Position numbers and translations under genes: made by a program. A stretch of 64,000 bases of DNA. It comes from Nephrocerus scutellatus. Lineage: Eukaryota; Arthropoda; Insecta; Diptera; Pipunculidae. The notes beneath the pieces are model-generated. The model had not been told where the DNA came from, made no database searches, and saw only the letters and a list, made by a program, of their open reading frames with translations. The stretch spans positions 31,215,777-31,279,776 of the forward strand of contig OX352761.1 of the NCBI GenBank assembly GCA_947095585.1. Direction: 5' to 3'. This document shows, in pieces, positions 21,541 to 33,255 of the stretch; within the stretch, counting starts at the first letter, position 1; each line of letters starts with the position of its first letter.

Positions 21541-21641
21541 TTCTTAAAGGTGACTGTTAAATCCTTCATGTAAAGTATATGTAACGAATTTTAGCATAAA
21601 TTTATTAAATTATAAAGAATAAAATATGTTAGGTATTTTAA

Positions 21642-21932
21642 TCATAATATTCGGTGCGACAGACAATTGCGGTCCACGGCCTAGCTTCTCGCGACTATTT
21701 GTGTTGAGCATATATATTTTTGCACACAAATGGAGGGGGAACCTAAGTTTTAATGCCGGATCCGAATGGCGAATTGAGAAGCTTTCCGTGACAAGTTATT
21801 ACTATCGGACGCTTGTCAGACTTTCGCGAGAGGTGGGACACCGTGAAAAATACTTTTGGTGTTACTGGGATTCGAACCACGAACCTCCTGCTCAGAAGCC
21901 ATGTTCTTATCCACTGAGCCACGGCCCCTACA
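21642..21932 (-). mobile_element. tRNA-derived SINE, copy 1 (minus)
   Basis: The family consists of a tRNA-like head with an A-box-like TGGCTCAG and B-box GGTTCGAATCC, a conserved body (GGTGTCCCACCTCTCGCGAA; CTCAATTCGCC; GCGAGAAGCTAGGC; GACCGCAATGG) and an ATT-rich tail. Here the head is at the right (TGGGATTCGAACC near 21867-21880; GAGCCACGGCC at 21916) and the tail at the left. Confidence 0.8.
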
Positions 21933-22359
21933 CTAGGTATTTTGCTAGCTGAAAACTCCAGCTTTGCAGGCTGTTATTAAATGATTTGGTTTTACGTTTG
22001 AATCGCCTTACGTATTCTATGTATTTGTTTTAGTATGTTATAACCGAGTCGCTTGAAAACACTCTATAAACAAAAATTAGTTAAATAAAACAAAAAGTGG
22101 AGATTGTGCTTACATATAATTGAAATTGTTACACAGCCACCCAACCCACAGCCCATACACTGTCCAGCAACCCTGGCGTGAGTGACAGTCGAAAAAACTA
22201 TTGCACGTTTTTGACGTTTAAAGCATCTAACTTCGCATATATTTAAAAAATAAATACTAAAAATTAGGAAAAGAACAATTTCAACGAAAAGAAGAATTTA
22301 ATTTGGAATTAATAAGCCGATTTTCAAAAGCTATAATATTATTACGAAATTAAGGCTTT

Positions 22360-22912
22360 AGAGTTCGTAAAGGATTTTGCAAATAAAACACAACACAAGT
22401 TAATTAATTTACAAAGAACAACTTTAATGAAGAACAATAAAATTAACAAAAGTTCACAATTTATTACTTTTAAATGAACACAAAAACACTTATAATACTT
22501 GTACTTCACAATAATTCTCTTAGGTAGTAGCTTAATCGCTTTGCAAGAACTTTTACAACATCACTGGTTAAATTCCAATTAACTAATAATCTTACTTCGG
22601 CCTAACGCCTCTATTTATACTCAATCAAAAGCAAAACCAGAAACTTCTAATATTGTAGAGAGAAATATCGAGAAAAGACCAGCAAATTGTAGCCTTATTC
22701 CCTTATTTACAACTAATGACAATGTAATGAGTCATCTTCTAAAAATAGACTTCATGTTCAATCATGTTCTTTTATAAAAAAAAACGGGCAAACCGCACAA
22801 ACCGGTTTGACTACTTGTTTGATCAGTACACAATGATTCAAACTTGCAGGCGGTTAAATTTCAACTTTCAAATAATCTAAAGTCTTACAGCCTAAAAGTA
22901 TGCTACATAAGA
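22360..22912 (-). mobile_element. Solo LTR, second copy (minus)
   Basis: This is the inverted counterpart of the LTR at 8444-9447, uninterrupted here (about 550 bp). Shared blocks include GGATTTTGCAAATAAAACAC, AACACAAAAACACTT, ATGAGTCATCTTC, CAAACCGGTTTGACTA and TACAGCCTAAAAGTATGCTAC. No retrotransposon genes flank it. The following 22913-23160 holds a local duplication around AGTATGCAGTATT. Confidence 0.6.
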
Positions 22913-23299
22913 GTGCTTATTTTTAGTATGCAGTATTTTCTTAGTTTTAATTTTTAGTACTTATGTTTGGTACATTGCGATTTATCTATGATTCGAATTC
23001 TGCACTACCGACTACTTTTCGAAGCATTTGCTTATTTTAAGTATGCAGTATTAACATTGAGATTTATCTTAGGACTCTAATTCTATTATATGCGCTACTT
23101 ACTACTTTTCGTTACAATATATAACTTTCGGAGCAAAACACTGTGAAATCGAGAAAACCTGATCAAAAACGCACTCAATACACATTTACCTTTTGGTAAT
23201 CTCCAGAGGAAGATACTTAAACTTCCATACGATGTGACCGAAATGGAGCCGTAAAATGTATAAATGGTAAAAGTACTAAAGTACTTTGACTAAATAAAA

Positions 23300-24335
23300 A
23301 AAAACCCATAATGAAACAGTTCATAAAAATTAAAATTTTTATTGTTAATTCTCTAATCGGAGATATACACATGTGTATAAATTTGAAGAAAATCGGGTAC
23401 ATTTTAAAAAAAGTTTGTATGGGAGCCCCTCGATCCCGAGGCACTTTGCACACATGTGTATTTCCCTTGACAACCCTTTTTATTAAAATTCAGGGCCGCT
23501 TCGGCCTCGGCGTCGGGGGCTTCCATACAACTAAATTACAAAACTTACCAGATTTTCTTTAAATTTTTTGTGAATGTGTAACTCCGATGCACAAAAATTT
23601 TTGTAAAATTGTTGGGTTGATCGGGGCCTGAGGCCCGAGAGTGCCCATATAAATTTTTTTTAAAAATTACCCCAATTTTCTTCAAATTTTAAAAACCTGG
23701 GTATCTCCGATGTAAATTTGTGTATGTGTATTTTTGTAAAATGTTTGGAGTGATTGGGCACTGAGGCCAGAGGGGTGCCCATACAATTTTTTAAAATTTT
23801 AACCCGATTTCTTAGAGCGATCGGGCCCTAATGCCCGAGGGGTGCCCATATATTTTTTTAAAATAAACCCGTTTTTCTTCAAATTTTATACGCATGTGTA
23901 TCTCCGATGGTCAACACCTTTTGTAAAACTTTGTTAGTGATTGGGCTCCCCGGTCGGGGACACCCATGCAAAAGTACCCGATTTTCTTCAATTTTTATTT
24001 TTGGTGTGATCGGGCCATGGTGTCAGAAGGACCCATACAAACTTTCATACACACATATCCTATGCACAACGCTTTTTGTAAAAACTTGGAAGTGGCACCA
24101 GAGCCGAGGGGCTCCCATATAATTTTTTTAAAATTAGCCCAATTTTCTTCAAATTTTATACACATGTGTATCTCCTATGGAAACACTTTTTGTAAAAATT
24201 TTGGAGTGATCGCAATTGGGATCCCAAACAATTTTTTTTTAAATTTACCCGATTTTAACTTTGCACATTGTGTATCCCCGATAAGAGAATTTGCACGAAC
24301 AATTTTAATTTTTATGGGTGGTTTCTTTTTGTTTG
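23300..24335. repeat. Composite repeat, palindromic (L ... L')
   Basis: It starts with an L end (AAAATTAAAATTTTTATTGTT, 23326 on; TTCTCTAATCGGAGATATAC) and a forward unit. It switches orientation near 23440 to inverted units (TTCTTCAAATTTTATACGCA; CGATGGTCAACACC), and ends with an inverted L end (GATAAGAGAATTTGCACG and AATTTTAATTTTTATGGGTG, 24279-24320). Neither side carries an R end. Confidence 0.8.
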
Positions 24336-24945
24336 TTAATATATAAAATAGTCGATTAAAAAATCTGCAAATATATTATGTTCTTACGAGGGGTTTCTAT
24401 ACATTTTTGTGGATAGGAAAAAAGAAACAAAAGGAAGTTTCAAATATTTGCTTATAGATACCCATAATATTTGCACTTCTCGTTTTAATCTGGGACATTC
24501 ACATATTCTGCCTTAGGACGATATCCCTTATTTAAGATCGTATATTTAAAAATGATTATAAATTTTACCTAATCTTTTTGTAATGAGAAATTGGTTATTG
24601 TAAACTCCGAGCTAATTTATTTCTTGATTCTGAATTATCAAATTCTGATTAATCAAATAAAATTAGAAATAATAAACATATAATTAACTAACTGTTAATA
24701 TTTCTTAGTCAGTCTATGCAGAGATCAGAAAAAATTATGTACGTAATAAATTAACTATAAATGTAAGATTAGATGATAAATTTAGCCCATTTCTTGAAGC
24801 TAAGCTTCCTAATTACATATGAAGCGTGTTAATATACAGTAATTCCTAAATGTTAAACTTTATGCATATATTATATACACATTGGTATATGACATAAATT
24901 GTTATAAATGTAACAATTATTTGTATGATGTTGAAACGTTGAGTT
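24336..24945. other. No gene recognised
   Basis: AT-rich spacer 3' of the MADF-BESS gene; part may be its 3' UTR. No repeat family member was recognised. Confidence 0.4.
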
Positions 24946-25957
24946 TCACGTTAAATTAGAACTCTTATTGTTTTTGTTTCTAGAAGTTCTTTTGGCGTTA
25001 ATCAAGTGTTGAAATATCTGTAATTTAGCATTATCTTTATTTTCATCTGATGGAATCTCTCTTAACATCGTTGTGACAATCTTTCCAAACAGAACATCCC
25101 CATCTTCAGGGCATGAAGTTATCGTGGTAGCGTTTTTATTGCAATTGCACAAAAGTAATGACTTTTCATTTTCCTCGGACATTGTGTTTGTTTTTGGCAT
25201 TGGGGTTTCATTTTGTCGACGTTCTGGGATTGTTCCATTAATATTATCGTTGGATTCATAATTTTCGCCTTCCCGGGAAAGATCGTCAAATTGTTCCTCT
25301 TTAACAGTAACCGTTAAAAATTGATCAGTTTCCAACTGTAGTACGTCATCTGCACATCCTGACGATTCTAATTCTAATACCTCTGAGCTGCGTTTGCATA
25401 GTCTTTTTGCCTTTGGTTTCGATGTAGTACACTTATCAACAAGTTGCACATTATACGAAGAGCTGTTTGTAATGGAATCCTCGCATTCGCTAATGAATCT
25501 TTCCCGAAACTGCCTCGATCTGGAACGCGAAATAATATTCATTATGTATACGGAAATGAATAAGCATTGCTTACGTTCTCGGTTGAATGAAATTTTCTAT
25601 GAATAAAATATTTTTGAAACACGACCAATCACTCTTATAAGCGCGACCACATATCTGGGCACGGTCTCTCTTCTTCAATTCCTTGGCGAATTTCTCACGC
25701 AAAAGTTTCCAACGTTTTTGACAATCTTCAGCTGGTTAAGAATTGACAATTAAAATTAGAAAATTTAAGTTCTTCTTATTATTGATTGCAATTTAAACCT
25801 TACAACTTTGTCCAACTGCTTTCGATATTTCAATCCAAGCATTTTCCCTTTCGGGTTTGCTGTTATACGATATGTGCTGCTTGTTGAATATGCAGTCGTG
25901 CGATTTAACCTCCTTGATGAGTCGGTCTACGAATTCCGAATAGTCGCACGCGTCCAT
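24946..25957 (-). CDS. MADF-BESS domain transcription regulator, three exons
   Basis: Exons: 25957-25804, 25731-25575 and 25519-24946, with introns of 72 and 55 bp bounded by GTAAGG/AACCAG and GTAAGC/TTCCAG. Phases 1 and 2 join correctly into 294 residues. The N-terminal MADF (Myb/SANT-like) DNA-binding domain covers about residues 8-100: DYSEFVDRLIKEVKSHDCIF, ERENAWIEISKAVG, EDCQKRWKLLREKFAKEL, and SDWSCFKNILFIENFI. An acidic, serine-rich linker follows with VTVKEEQFDD, a possible sumoylation context. Near the C-terminus DGDVLFGKIVTTMLREIP to IFQHLINAK fits a BESS protein-interaction motif. Members such as Adf-1 bind DNA and regulate transcription in the nucleus. Which family member this is cannot be told here. 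No stops interrupt it. Confidence 0.88.
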
Positions 25958-26409
25958 TGTGCAGTTTTATTTTATATTTTACCCACAGATATTTACTTTA
26001 TGTGAAAAATCAAATATTATTCTCGATTTCTTGAATCTAGGAAAAGAAGAAATTTTTTTTGACAGAATGTTGACATATGCGTATTCCAACTAAATTCTTG
26101 TGGACTGTGAGTAAACGACCTAAGTTGACATATTCCAATAAAAAAGCATACATATTCCAACTTTTTCTTTTGTTCAGAAGGGAGAAGTTGATTGTAATTC
26201 CAACAAAAAGCTTCCGTAAAAGCTTTGCATTGTTTGGCATATAGGATTTTTTTTTTGCCGATAGCACTTTTTAAAAATCTGGATATTTTGAGGTTTGTCT
26301 TGTCTATAGTCTTCGAACAAACAAAATTCGTGAAAAACAATTAAATAACGAATTGTATATGAATTGTAGTACAGTACGACCTCGGTTAATTGCAAGACTT
26401 AAATATTTA

Positions 26410-26620
26410 AATTTTCTATATTAACCTCGCGTGCCCGTTTATTTGTTTTTTTTTGTTTGTGGCTGGCTAGATACACTATGTAAAGGCCGATTCTATTCAA
26501 ACCTTGTACACATGTGCATCTCCTATGACAACACCTTCCATTAAAATTTGGAAGCTATCTGGCAGCAGATAACAAATTTTGCACGCTGACAACACTTTTT
26601 GTAAAAATGTAATTTCAGTT
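26410..26620 (-). repeat. Composite repeat remnant (inverted R end and partial unit)
   Basis: TTTCTATATTAACCTCGCGTGC at 26415 is an inverted R end, followed by degenerate unit pieces (CACATGTGCATCTCCTATGA; CATTAAAATTTGGAAG; ACAACACTTTTTGTAAAAAT). No L end is visible. Confidence 0.6.
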
Positions 26621-27099
26621 TTTATGCTTTTTTCAGGTAATATGATTTTCTCAAATTCAATAATATATCATTTAATGGATCTCTGTCTTACCGTTTGTCA
26701 GAAAATAATAAAAGACAAAGTAAGCATTGTAAGTAAGTAAACGGTAAGTCAAACTTGCTGATAAAACGGTCAAAGTAAAAAAAGCCATTCCGAATGAGCA
26801 AGTACAAAGTTGTTATCAATGAAAGATAGCTGTTATCAATCAACGGATAGCTAACGAGCTAGAAGGAGAGAGCATGCGCGTAGTCGGATAGCTGTCTCAG
26901 GTATGTTCCTAGTAAAGACCAAGGAGGTTATGCGGAATGCCCTTTTAATCATCACAAAATGGCCAGAGGTTGTGGATTAGTAGTAAACCTGTTCAGACAG
27001 AAGTAGTTCTCTGTTCTCTTTACAAATAAATGTAAAATTCCTATAGTTACCCCACACACTATAAACGTTACCAGTCTAGTTTCTGGGCACAACCCTGTA

Positions 27100-28040
27100 T
27101 AGTAAACCAATTTGGAAACCAAATATTGTAGAGAGGCTATATACGCATGTAAAAGCGTTATCGGTAAACAATGGAAATTAAAACCAGAACTAGCTATACA
27201 CTCGCGTAGTAAGGCCAACACTTATGTACGGAATACGCGCTTGGGGCCGGCTCTTGTAAAAATGATAGAGAAGGTACAAAAGTCAACCGGTATGCACATT
27301 AGTGGAGTGCTAAGATGTGGTTCTGCACCTTATCCCTTTAAAAATATACGGTAAGCAGTGAGCGACCAATGCGATTGCGTCACAGTCAGCACCAGGTAAG
27401 TGGAAATGTATTCAAAAAGTTCACTCGACAATTAACAATTCGCTACAGGTAGAACTGGCGAACTAAGACTATATACTATACCGGGCCATCTACCACTCCA
27501 GAGAGGCATGGCTGAAGCAATGAGAATCTTCACGGGCATACTCAAGTTTGACGGTAGAGTATGTGCTGGGGTCTTCTATGACAAACCTAGCGTGAGCAGT
27601 TCTGTTCGCCGCCCGCTTTTATCAGGTTAATGTGACAGCGATTGAGGAAACAATGACTTGGCTAAAAGGTAATATAAAATCGCTCTAGAGCACTGGTATC
27701 TGAGAGTGCATATATAGGTAATCTAACAGGCCACTGTCTCCACGGAGTACATGCAAGAAGGATGGGCCTTGAGTTCAATGACTTCTTTAGAAGCTGCAAT
27801 GATGTCGAGAAGAAGTAGCAGCATCCCACTTCCTGTATACATGCCCGACTTTTGCTTGCAGAAGACAAAAACACTTGGGTTGTTGCATTTTAAACAACTT
27901 ATCGGAAGTCGAAAACTGTAAAGTGTGACCCATCCTGAGATTTATTAAAAGCTCAAAATGGGCTCCGAGATAAAAATGGTACCACACTGAACCGTCACCG
28001 GTCTAATTGTGCGAAAGTAGACACCGACCCTAACCTAACC
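27100..28040 (+). pseudogene. Non-LTR retrotransposon fragment: RT end and RNase H
   Basis: The plus strand encodes a segment typical of the region after the RT palm (RNTRLGPALVKMIEKVQKST then GMHISGVLRCGSAPYP, with relatives reading TGALRTTP). After frameshifts an RNase H-like start follows (LKFDGRVCAGVFYDKPSVSS; VTAIEETMTWLK, 27540-27665). Further pieces up to about 28040 are heavily decayed. Elements of the I/R1/LOA type carry RNase H in this position; I cannot assign the clade. Confidence 0.6.
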
Positions 28041-28109
28041 TAGCCTTATACAGCTGTTATCTTTAAAAGCTGAGAATTTTTTTCGGTGTCTATTAATGAT
28101 AACAATATC

Positions 28110-28300
28110 GTCTGTGTCAGTCAGTTCCGTGTAGCTGTGGGAATCGCTGCTTGCTTTACGATTGGGGTTGTTTTGTTGTTGGGTTGCAGTGCTTCGTATG
28201 TTTTTTTATATTTCAGCATTTATAGTGGAACTAGCTGATTACCCGGCGTTGCCCAGGTATTTATTCATCTCAATCTTCCATTAGGCAGGGGTAGGAAAAA
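28110..28300 (+). repeat. Dispersed repeat shared with 9125-9300 and 5730-5795
   Basis: GCTTGCTTTACGATTGGGGT and ATATTTCAGCATTTATAGTG match the sequence trapped inside the composite repeat at 9125-9300. Directly joined to it is the CTAGCTGATTACCCGGCGTT block also found inverted at 5730-5795. Confidence 0.6.
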
Positions 28301-28689
28301 GAATGACATCGATCTTTAAGTTAAAATTGCAATTTTTTTTTTAACAAAACAAGTATTTTAAATTATATAGTATTCAAACTATAAAATAAAATTTTAAAAA
28401 AATAAATAATATAAATTTTAAACAAAACTGGGTTAGTTGCTTTTAGTTTCACCTTCAAGAGCAAGAATAAATAATTTATTAGCTGAACCCACACTAGAGC
28501 AAGCAAAAAAAAGTTGTCGCAAATCTCAAATCTATAGGTACTCCGCAATACTAATAAACTGTCCGACTTATTGATCGTCATCGAAAGCGAAAGTTTTACT
28601 GGAAATTGCAATCTCTTAAATTTAAAAGGTAGATCCGTCGAAACGAGTGCTATCCGTGGGTTAAAAAGTGTTTCACACTGTCCCTTTTT

Positions 28690-29345
28690 ATCCGAAATCC
28701 ATCCGGTCACCGGTCGCCGAGTACCATTCTAAGCACCACTATTCATCTCAGCGATCCCGAAAATATCGATCGACACTAATATCTGTCACCCTTCCCCCTC
28801 CGGAAAAACAACTCACCCATAGAAGTGTCCTACCAACACTATTCATCTCAGTGACTCAGTGAGTGAATGGACACTAATATCGGTCATCCACCTCACTTAT
28901 CTATCCCATCCCTCTAGGGCTGTCTTAGCATCACCATTCTACTCAGCGATCCCAAAAACTATAGAATAGACACTAATATCGGTTAACCCCCCCTCAGTTA
29001 TCGACCCCATTCATCTAGAGTTGTCTTACCATCACCATTCAACTCAGCGACCCCAAAAAGTATAGAATCGACACTTTTATCGGTCACCCCCCTTCAGTTA
29101 TCTACCACATCCCTCTTGGGCTGTCTTAGCATCACCATTCAACTCAGCGACCCCAAAAACTATAGAATCGATACTAATATCTGTCTTCCCCCCTCTCATC
29201 AGTTATCGACCCCATCCCCCTAAAGTTGTCTTACCATCACCATTCAACTCAGCGACCCCGAAAACCATGGAATAGACACTAACATCGGTCACCCCCACCC
29301 CCACCCCCACCCGAAAACCATAGAATCGACACTAATGTCGGAGTG
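28690..29345 (+). repeat. Tandem repeat, about 100-125-bp units
   Basis: Five or six imperfect copies of a unit with ACCATTCAACTCAGCGACCC, AGAATCGACACTAATATCGG and a C-rich CACCCCCCCTCAG-like part lie head to tail. A CCCCCA microsatellite run sits at 29291-29310. Single units occur at 1-110 and 44940-45000. Confidence 0.8.
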
Positions 29346-29505
29346 GACACAGACAGACATACAGACACAGCCAGACAGAGTTTTATTTTTATTTCGCTTT
29401 TTCTGACTCTGGAGATACGGTAATGGGTAAATCTACAAAAATCCCGAGTTCGAAAATTTTTATGATTACTATACTTCCTTTTACTATGTAAAAGAAAGTT
29501 TTGAA
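29345..29505 (+). repeat. Dispersed repeat end with terminal hairpin
   Basis: GACACAGACAGACATACAGA, GGAGATACGGTAATGGGTAA and ATCCCGAGTTCGAAAATTTT, ending with the palindrome-like ACTTCCTTTTACTATGTAAAAGAAAGT. The same block is at 63590-63755, and a deleted version at 37395-37455. It directly follows the tandem units, so both are probably parts of one element. Confidence 0.65.
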
Positions 29506-29699
29506 GAAAATCTCAAAGATTCTTAATAAACAACAACATCGGTTAATTGAAATTTTAAAAAAGTTGTACAAGTTCATTTAAGGGATATGGTGTAAGTACT
29601 ACTTTGTGCAAATAATTTTGCAGGGTGTGTTGTCACTCGCATAGCAGAATTCATTAGCTCGTGTGTGTATATTGGTAACAAGTTTTTTGCAGTATTTTG

Positions 29700-30000
29700 A
29701 GGATCTTTAAGTGGATATTTTTGTAGTCATTTAGGGGTCTTTTTGGGGTATTTTCAGGGGCCTTTGTGGGGGTCTTTTGGTGATGTTTCAAGGGTTATTG
29801 ATGGGGTATTTTGGGCGTATTTTTGTAGTCTTCTTAAAGTCTTTTGGGGAATATTTTGGGGTCTTTTTGGGGGTCTTTTGAGGGTCTTTTGGGGGTTCTT
29901 TTTCTGGTCTTTTGTGAGTCTTTTGGAGGTCATTTCAGGGTCTTTCCGGTCTTTTGGAGGTGTTTTGTAGGTTTTTCGAGGGTCTTTTTGGGGTCCTCAA
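29700..30000 (+). repeat. T/G-rich minisatellite, copy 1
   Basis: About 20 degenerate copies of a 12-14-bp unit near GGGGTCTTTTGG. Similar arrays on the same strand occur at 42145-42290 and 55840-56325. It abuts the left end of the composite repeat at 30010. The open frame through it is not coding. Confidence 0.8.
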
Positions 30001-30004
30001 AAAA

Positions 30005-30258
30005 GCAAGTCGTATAAATTAAAATCTTTCACGTAAATTCTATTATCGAAGATACACATATGTGCAAAGTTTTAATACAATCGGGTTAATTTTATGAAGA
30101 TTTGGCTCGATAATTTTTAAATTTTTATACAAAGTGTTGTATTCGGAAATACACATGTGTGCAAATTTTAAATTAAAAAGGGTTAAGAAAGTGGAATAAA
30201 AATTTATCAAAAGATTTGGCCAGCAGCCACAAACAAACATCCGAACGCGAAGTTAAAA
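30005..30258 (+). repeat. Composite repeat, minimal member (L ... R)
   Basis: L end (AAATTAAAATCTTTCACGTA; TTCTATTATCGAAGATACAC), about one array unit, and R end with CCGAACGCGAAGTTAAAATA to 30258. At about 250 bp it is one of the shortest members. Confidence 0.75.
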
Positions 30259-30530
30259 TAGAGAATTGAATTCAATTAAAATGTCCCATGAGCTGCTTAC
30301 AAAATTTCAGCTGTCTAGGTCGTATGAAAATTGGTTAAAAAGAACCTTAAAGAAGTCGAAACAAACAGAAAATGTAGAAGAGTTTAAAAAATTTGTTTAC
30401 CCAACTTTTGTGGAAGGTACCAGAACATTGCCCTACAGACCTTTTTTACATCAGACTGCTGATTTTGGTCGCAAAAAAAGGCATGAGTCTGTTGTCGTAT
30501 ACGTACGAATTTAATTTTTATGGGTTGTTT
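30259..30530 (+). other. Unique segment with 82-codon frame beside repeat ends
   Basis: Between the R end at 30258 and an inverted L-type piece (AATTTTTATGGGTTGTTTT, 30512-30530) lies unique DNA with an open frame 30266-30514. Its product is lysine-rich (SYENWLKRTLKKSKQTENVE) and non-repetitive. I recognise no family. It could be a captured gene fragment or chance. Confidence 0.35.
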
Positions 30531-30739
30531 TTATGTGAACCGAAGTAAAAAGGTTAAAACTTAATTTCGTTTAATTATTTGGAACGAAATAATTTAGAAT
30601 TTGCGTTTGAGTGAGGCAAGTAAGCATTTACAGCTTTACTTAAAATTGTCAATTTTAAAGCTATCTTTATTCATAAATTCTACTTGGCAACAAAAATAAA
30701 TCTAACTAAATCTAACAATCTAACAAAAAATATGATAAA

Positions 30740-31099
30740 CTATTTCCCAATCAATCCGCCTCCAAAGCCACCACCAAAAGATCCACCACCATAGCTGTAA
30801 CTGCTGTGGTGTTCATGATGTTCGTAGCCGCCACCTCCTCCGATCGCTCCGGCACCGCCAAATCCAAGTTTATGCCCAAATCCAAGTTTATGTCCAAGTC
30901 CCAGGCCATGACCGAATCCAAGTTTATGTTTGCGATGTAATCCCAATCCCAAGTGTGGCCTTTTTAGAGCAATGAGCTTCAATTTGGTGCACATAATACT
31001 ACCGATAAGCATCAGTCCAAGAAGAATGTATTTCTAAAAAAATCATTTTTAACAAAAACAACCGAAAATTTCACTACTTTCTCTTACTGTAATATTCAT
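30740..31099 (-). CDS. Secreted glycine/histidine-rich protein, two exons
   Basis: Exons 31099-31088 (ATG AAT ATT ACA) and 31033-30740 flank a 54-bp intron with donor GTAAGAG and an acceptor TTTTTTAG; phase 0. The 101-residue product begins MNITKYILLGLMLIGSIMCT, a signal peptide. It has a lysine/leucine-rich part, then repeated GLGLGHKLGFGHKLGFG, a histidine cluster (YEHHEHHSSYSYGG) and a GGGSFGGGFGGG tail. Histidine- and glycine-rich secreted proteins of this size are common in insect cuticle. The role is not shown. An AATAAA lies at 30666-30671 downstream. A possible TATA-like element (CATATAAG) lies about 95 bp upstream. Confidence 0.85.
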
Positions 31100-31202
31100 T
31101 TTGTGGTGCTGTTATTCGTCCGTTCGATATATAAGTTTGTCTCTGACTGCTTTCGACAGCGTATTAAACCAAGCTCAGGCAACGCACTGACTTATATGGC
31201 CC

Positions 31203-31785
31203 TTATGTAACTGGTTTTGACCTATTATTACGAACGACAACCTTGAAAATGCTGTAGTATTTATCTAAAGTTCGACGGGCTGAAGTGTGAAGGAAACTAA
31301 CAACAAAAGACGTCGTCGCGTCATCATATACCCGTAGCCAGTGGAGTAGGCAGAGGCTTTCTTCACCAAAGTAGTTTATAAAGTGATTTACAATACTACA
31401 AACTGCATCGATCTTCTTTGTGCTTTTCGGTCCAACAAGAGTCAAATATATCCAAAAGGTAAAAATAAACATTTTTTCTATATGTAGATTCGTGCTCGTC
31501 GAGCCATTCATCTATGTGATTATAGGTTGGTTAATCTACTTCAGTTGAACAGTTTGCAGTTGATTCACGGGATTCTCAAGAGCATTGACCTCGAGTGATC
31601 TTTTGTTTGTTTTGTATGCTTATATTAAATTATGGAAAAACCCAAACTACTATTAGTATTGACATTATTTATCGTGGTATCTAATACGATGGCATTTTAC
31701 GGGAAATTCCAAGAATAATATATTTTAAGATTATACCAAAGACAGAGTATAGTAATTATAATAAGTAATATTATTTATTAGTGTT
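31203..31785. other. No gene recognised
   Basis: Upstream side of the 30740-31099 gene. A 102-codon minus-strand frame (31203-31511) has no recognisable domain and I do not accept it as a gene. Nothing else is seen. Confidence 0.35.
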
Positions 31786-32149
31786 TGCGTGGAAAGAAGA
31801 ATTCACGCAGCCACTCGAACACATGGTACTGTACTCCTCACTATTCTGTTGGTTATACTACCATACATCGAGAATACTCTCCGTGGGTAATAAAATACAA
31901 TATTGAAGCAAAACAAATTTTTCTACTAAATATATTTTGTGAGAAACTTTTGTTGTGTTTTTTTCAAGAGCTTGGGAAAGTAATTCCAATTATAATGAAT
32001 GACTTAAATCTAAATTCTGTCGATAATAAACGCGGACTAGGTGCATTGTATCTATTTAGTTGTTTATTTATAAGCTTTTCTTGACGTTAAAGTCAAATTT
32101 AAACAAAAACAATTGTACAATACTAAAAGACTCGTCAAACATCACCGTA

Positions 32150-33255
32150 GGCTACGTCCCTTCACAAGGTTCCAAAATGCTTGGAAATACCAAAATAGAG
32201 GACAAGAAGAACAGAAGACAACACCTAAGTGGAGCTGCGAGGAAAAGACTGAACTTCCTTAAACAAACGGGGCTCACTACCACTATCCCAGTGCCAAACA
32301 AAAATCAAGGACAGGACTGTTACAACAACCACTAAACGGTGCCGATCAAACAACTCCATTCCTAAAAACCTGCCAAAACGGGACAGACAAATCTGCCCCC
32401 TAATTAAGGAAACTGAAACATCCGGCACCACGGATAAATGTGGTCCAGGTGATTAAGTGGCAACAAGTGGTTCAAAGACAGTGCCAAGGTACAGTGGCAT
32501 CACAAAAGCCATCAGGTTGGCTATTACCAGTGCTTCCCTGATGTTAAACTAGAGACGGCACAGATGTCAAAGATCCAGTACCACATAATGGACGCAGTAG
32601 CCGATCTCCCCTTAGATGGTATAACTCCTAACTTCCTGGGATGCAGAACCACAAATGGGTGGCTATCTGTAAGCTGCGCGGATGAAGACATGGCAACAGG
32701 GATCCCAGTCTAAAACCATGGGGAAATGCCAAACTGAAAATTGTCGGGGAGAATGAAATCCCTCGCCACCAAATCTATGACGTTTATCTGCCGCAAAGTA
32801 GAAACGATACAAACGAAAAAATAAGCAGGCGCCTAGTGGTCCAGATCAAAGAGCTACGAAATGGAGATTGGAAGATTCTGTCACATAAAGACAGAGAAAA
32901 CGTTTATTTCAAACTTACTGTTTCAGCCTCGCCAAAAATAGCAGATAACCTGAAGGGCTCCAACTACAGAGTAAACTGGCTCTTCGGGTCTGTATACTTC
33001 AGACTTAAGAAAGAACAAAACAGAAGTAAACAAGATACAACGAAAGCTGAACCCAGAAAAGGCCAACAAAACCAGGGCCACCCAGTCTATCTGACAACAA
33101 TAACAAAACAAGGCCAGACAATCCAAAAAACACGGCCTGGCTGCAACGAAGAACACACAGCCTCTCGCGAGCGCAACAACACAGGGCCCCAAGGTAGACA
33201 AATACGCCCAATCAGTACACATAATGCTATAGTGTGTGCAGATAAACCTGCATAG
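32150..33255 (+). pseudogene. Non-LTR retrotransposon ORF1 with DUF4780-like region
   Basis: Plus-strand pieces in order: HLSGAARKRLNFLKQTGL (about 32220), a middle part AVADLPLDGITPNFLGCRTT then GWLSVSCADEDMATGIP (32590-32710), KLKIVGENEIPRHQIYDVYL (32735-32790), and an open frame 32836-33255 with LVVQIKELRNGDWKILSHKD and KLTVSASPKIADNLKGSNYR. This order is that of the DUF4780-type RNA-binding Gag of arthropod non-LTR elements. Several frameshifts separate the parts. Confidence 0.7.

Noticed and set aside
29743..29970. 75-codon frame rich in W, G and F
   Set aside because: It is the translation of the T/G-rich minisatellite.
28690..30000. Possible CRISPR array (direct repeats)
   Set aside because: The repeats are degenerate, adjoining and without spacers, and the genome is eukaryotic.
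31203..31511. 102-codon minus-strand frame upstream of a glycine-rich gene
   Set aside because: No start context, domain or splice structure could be supported; it overlaps the presumed promoter region of the neighbouring gene.
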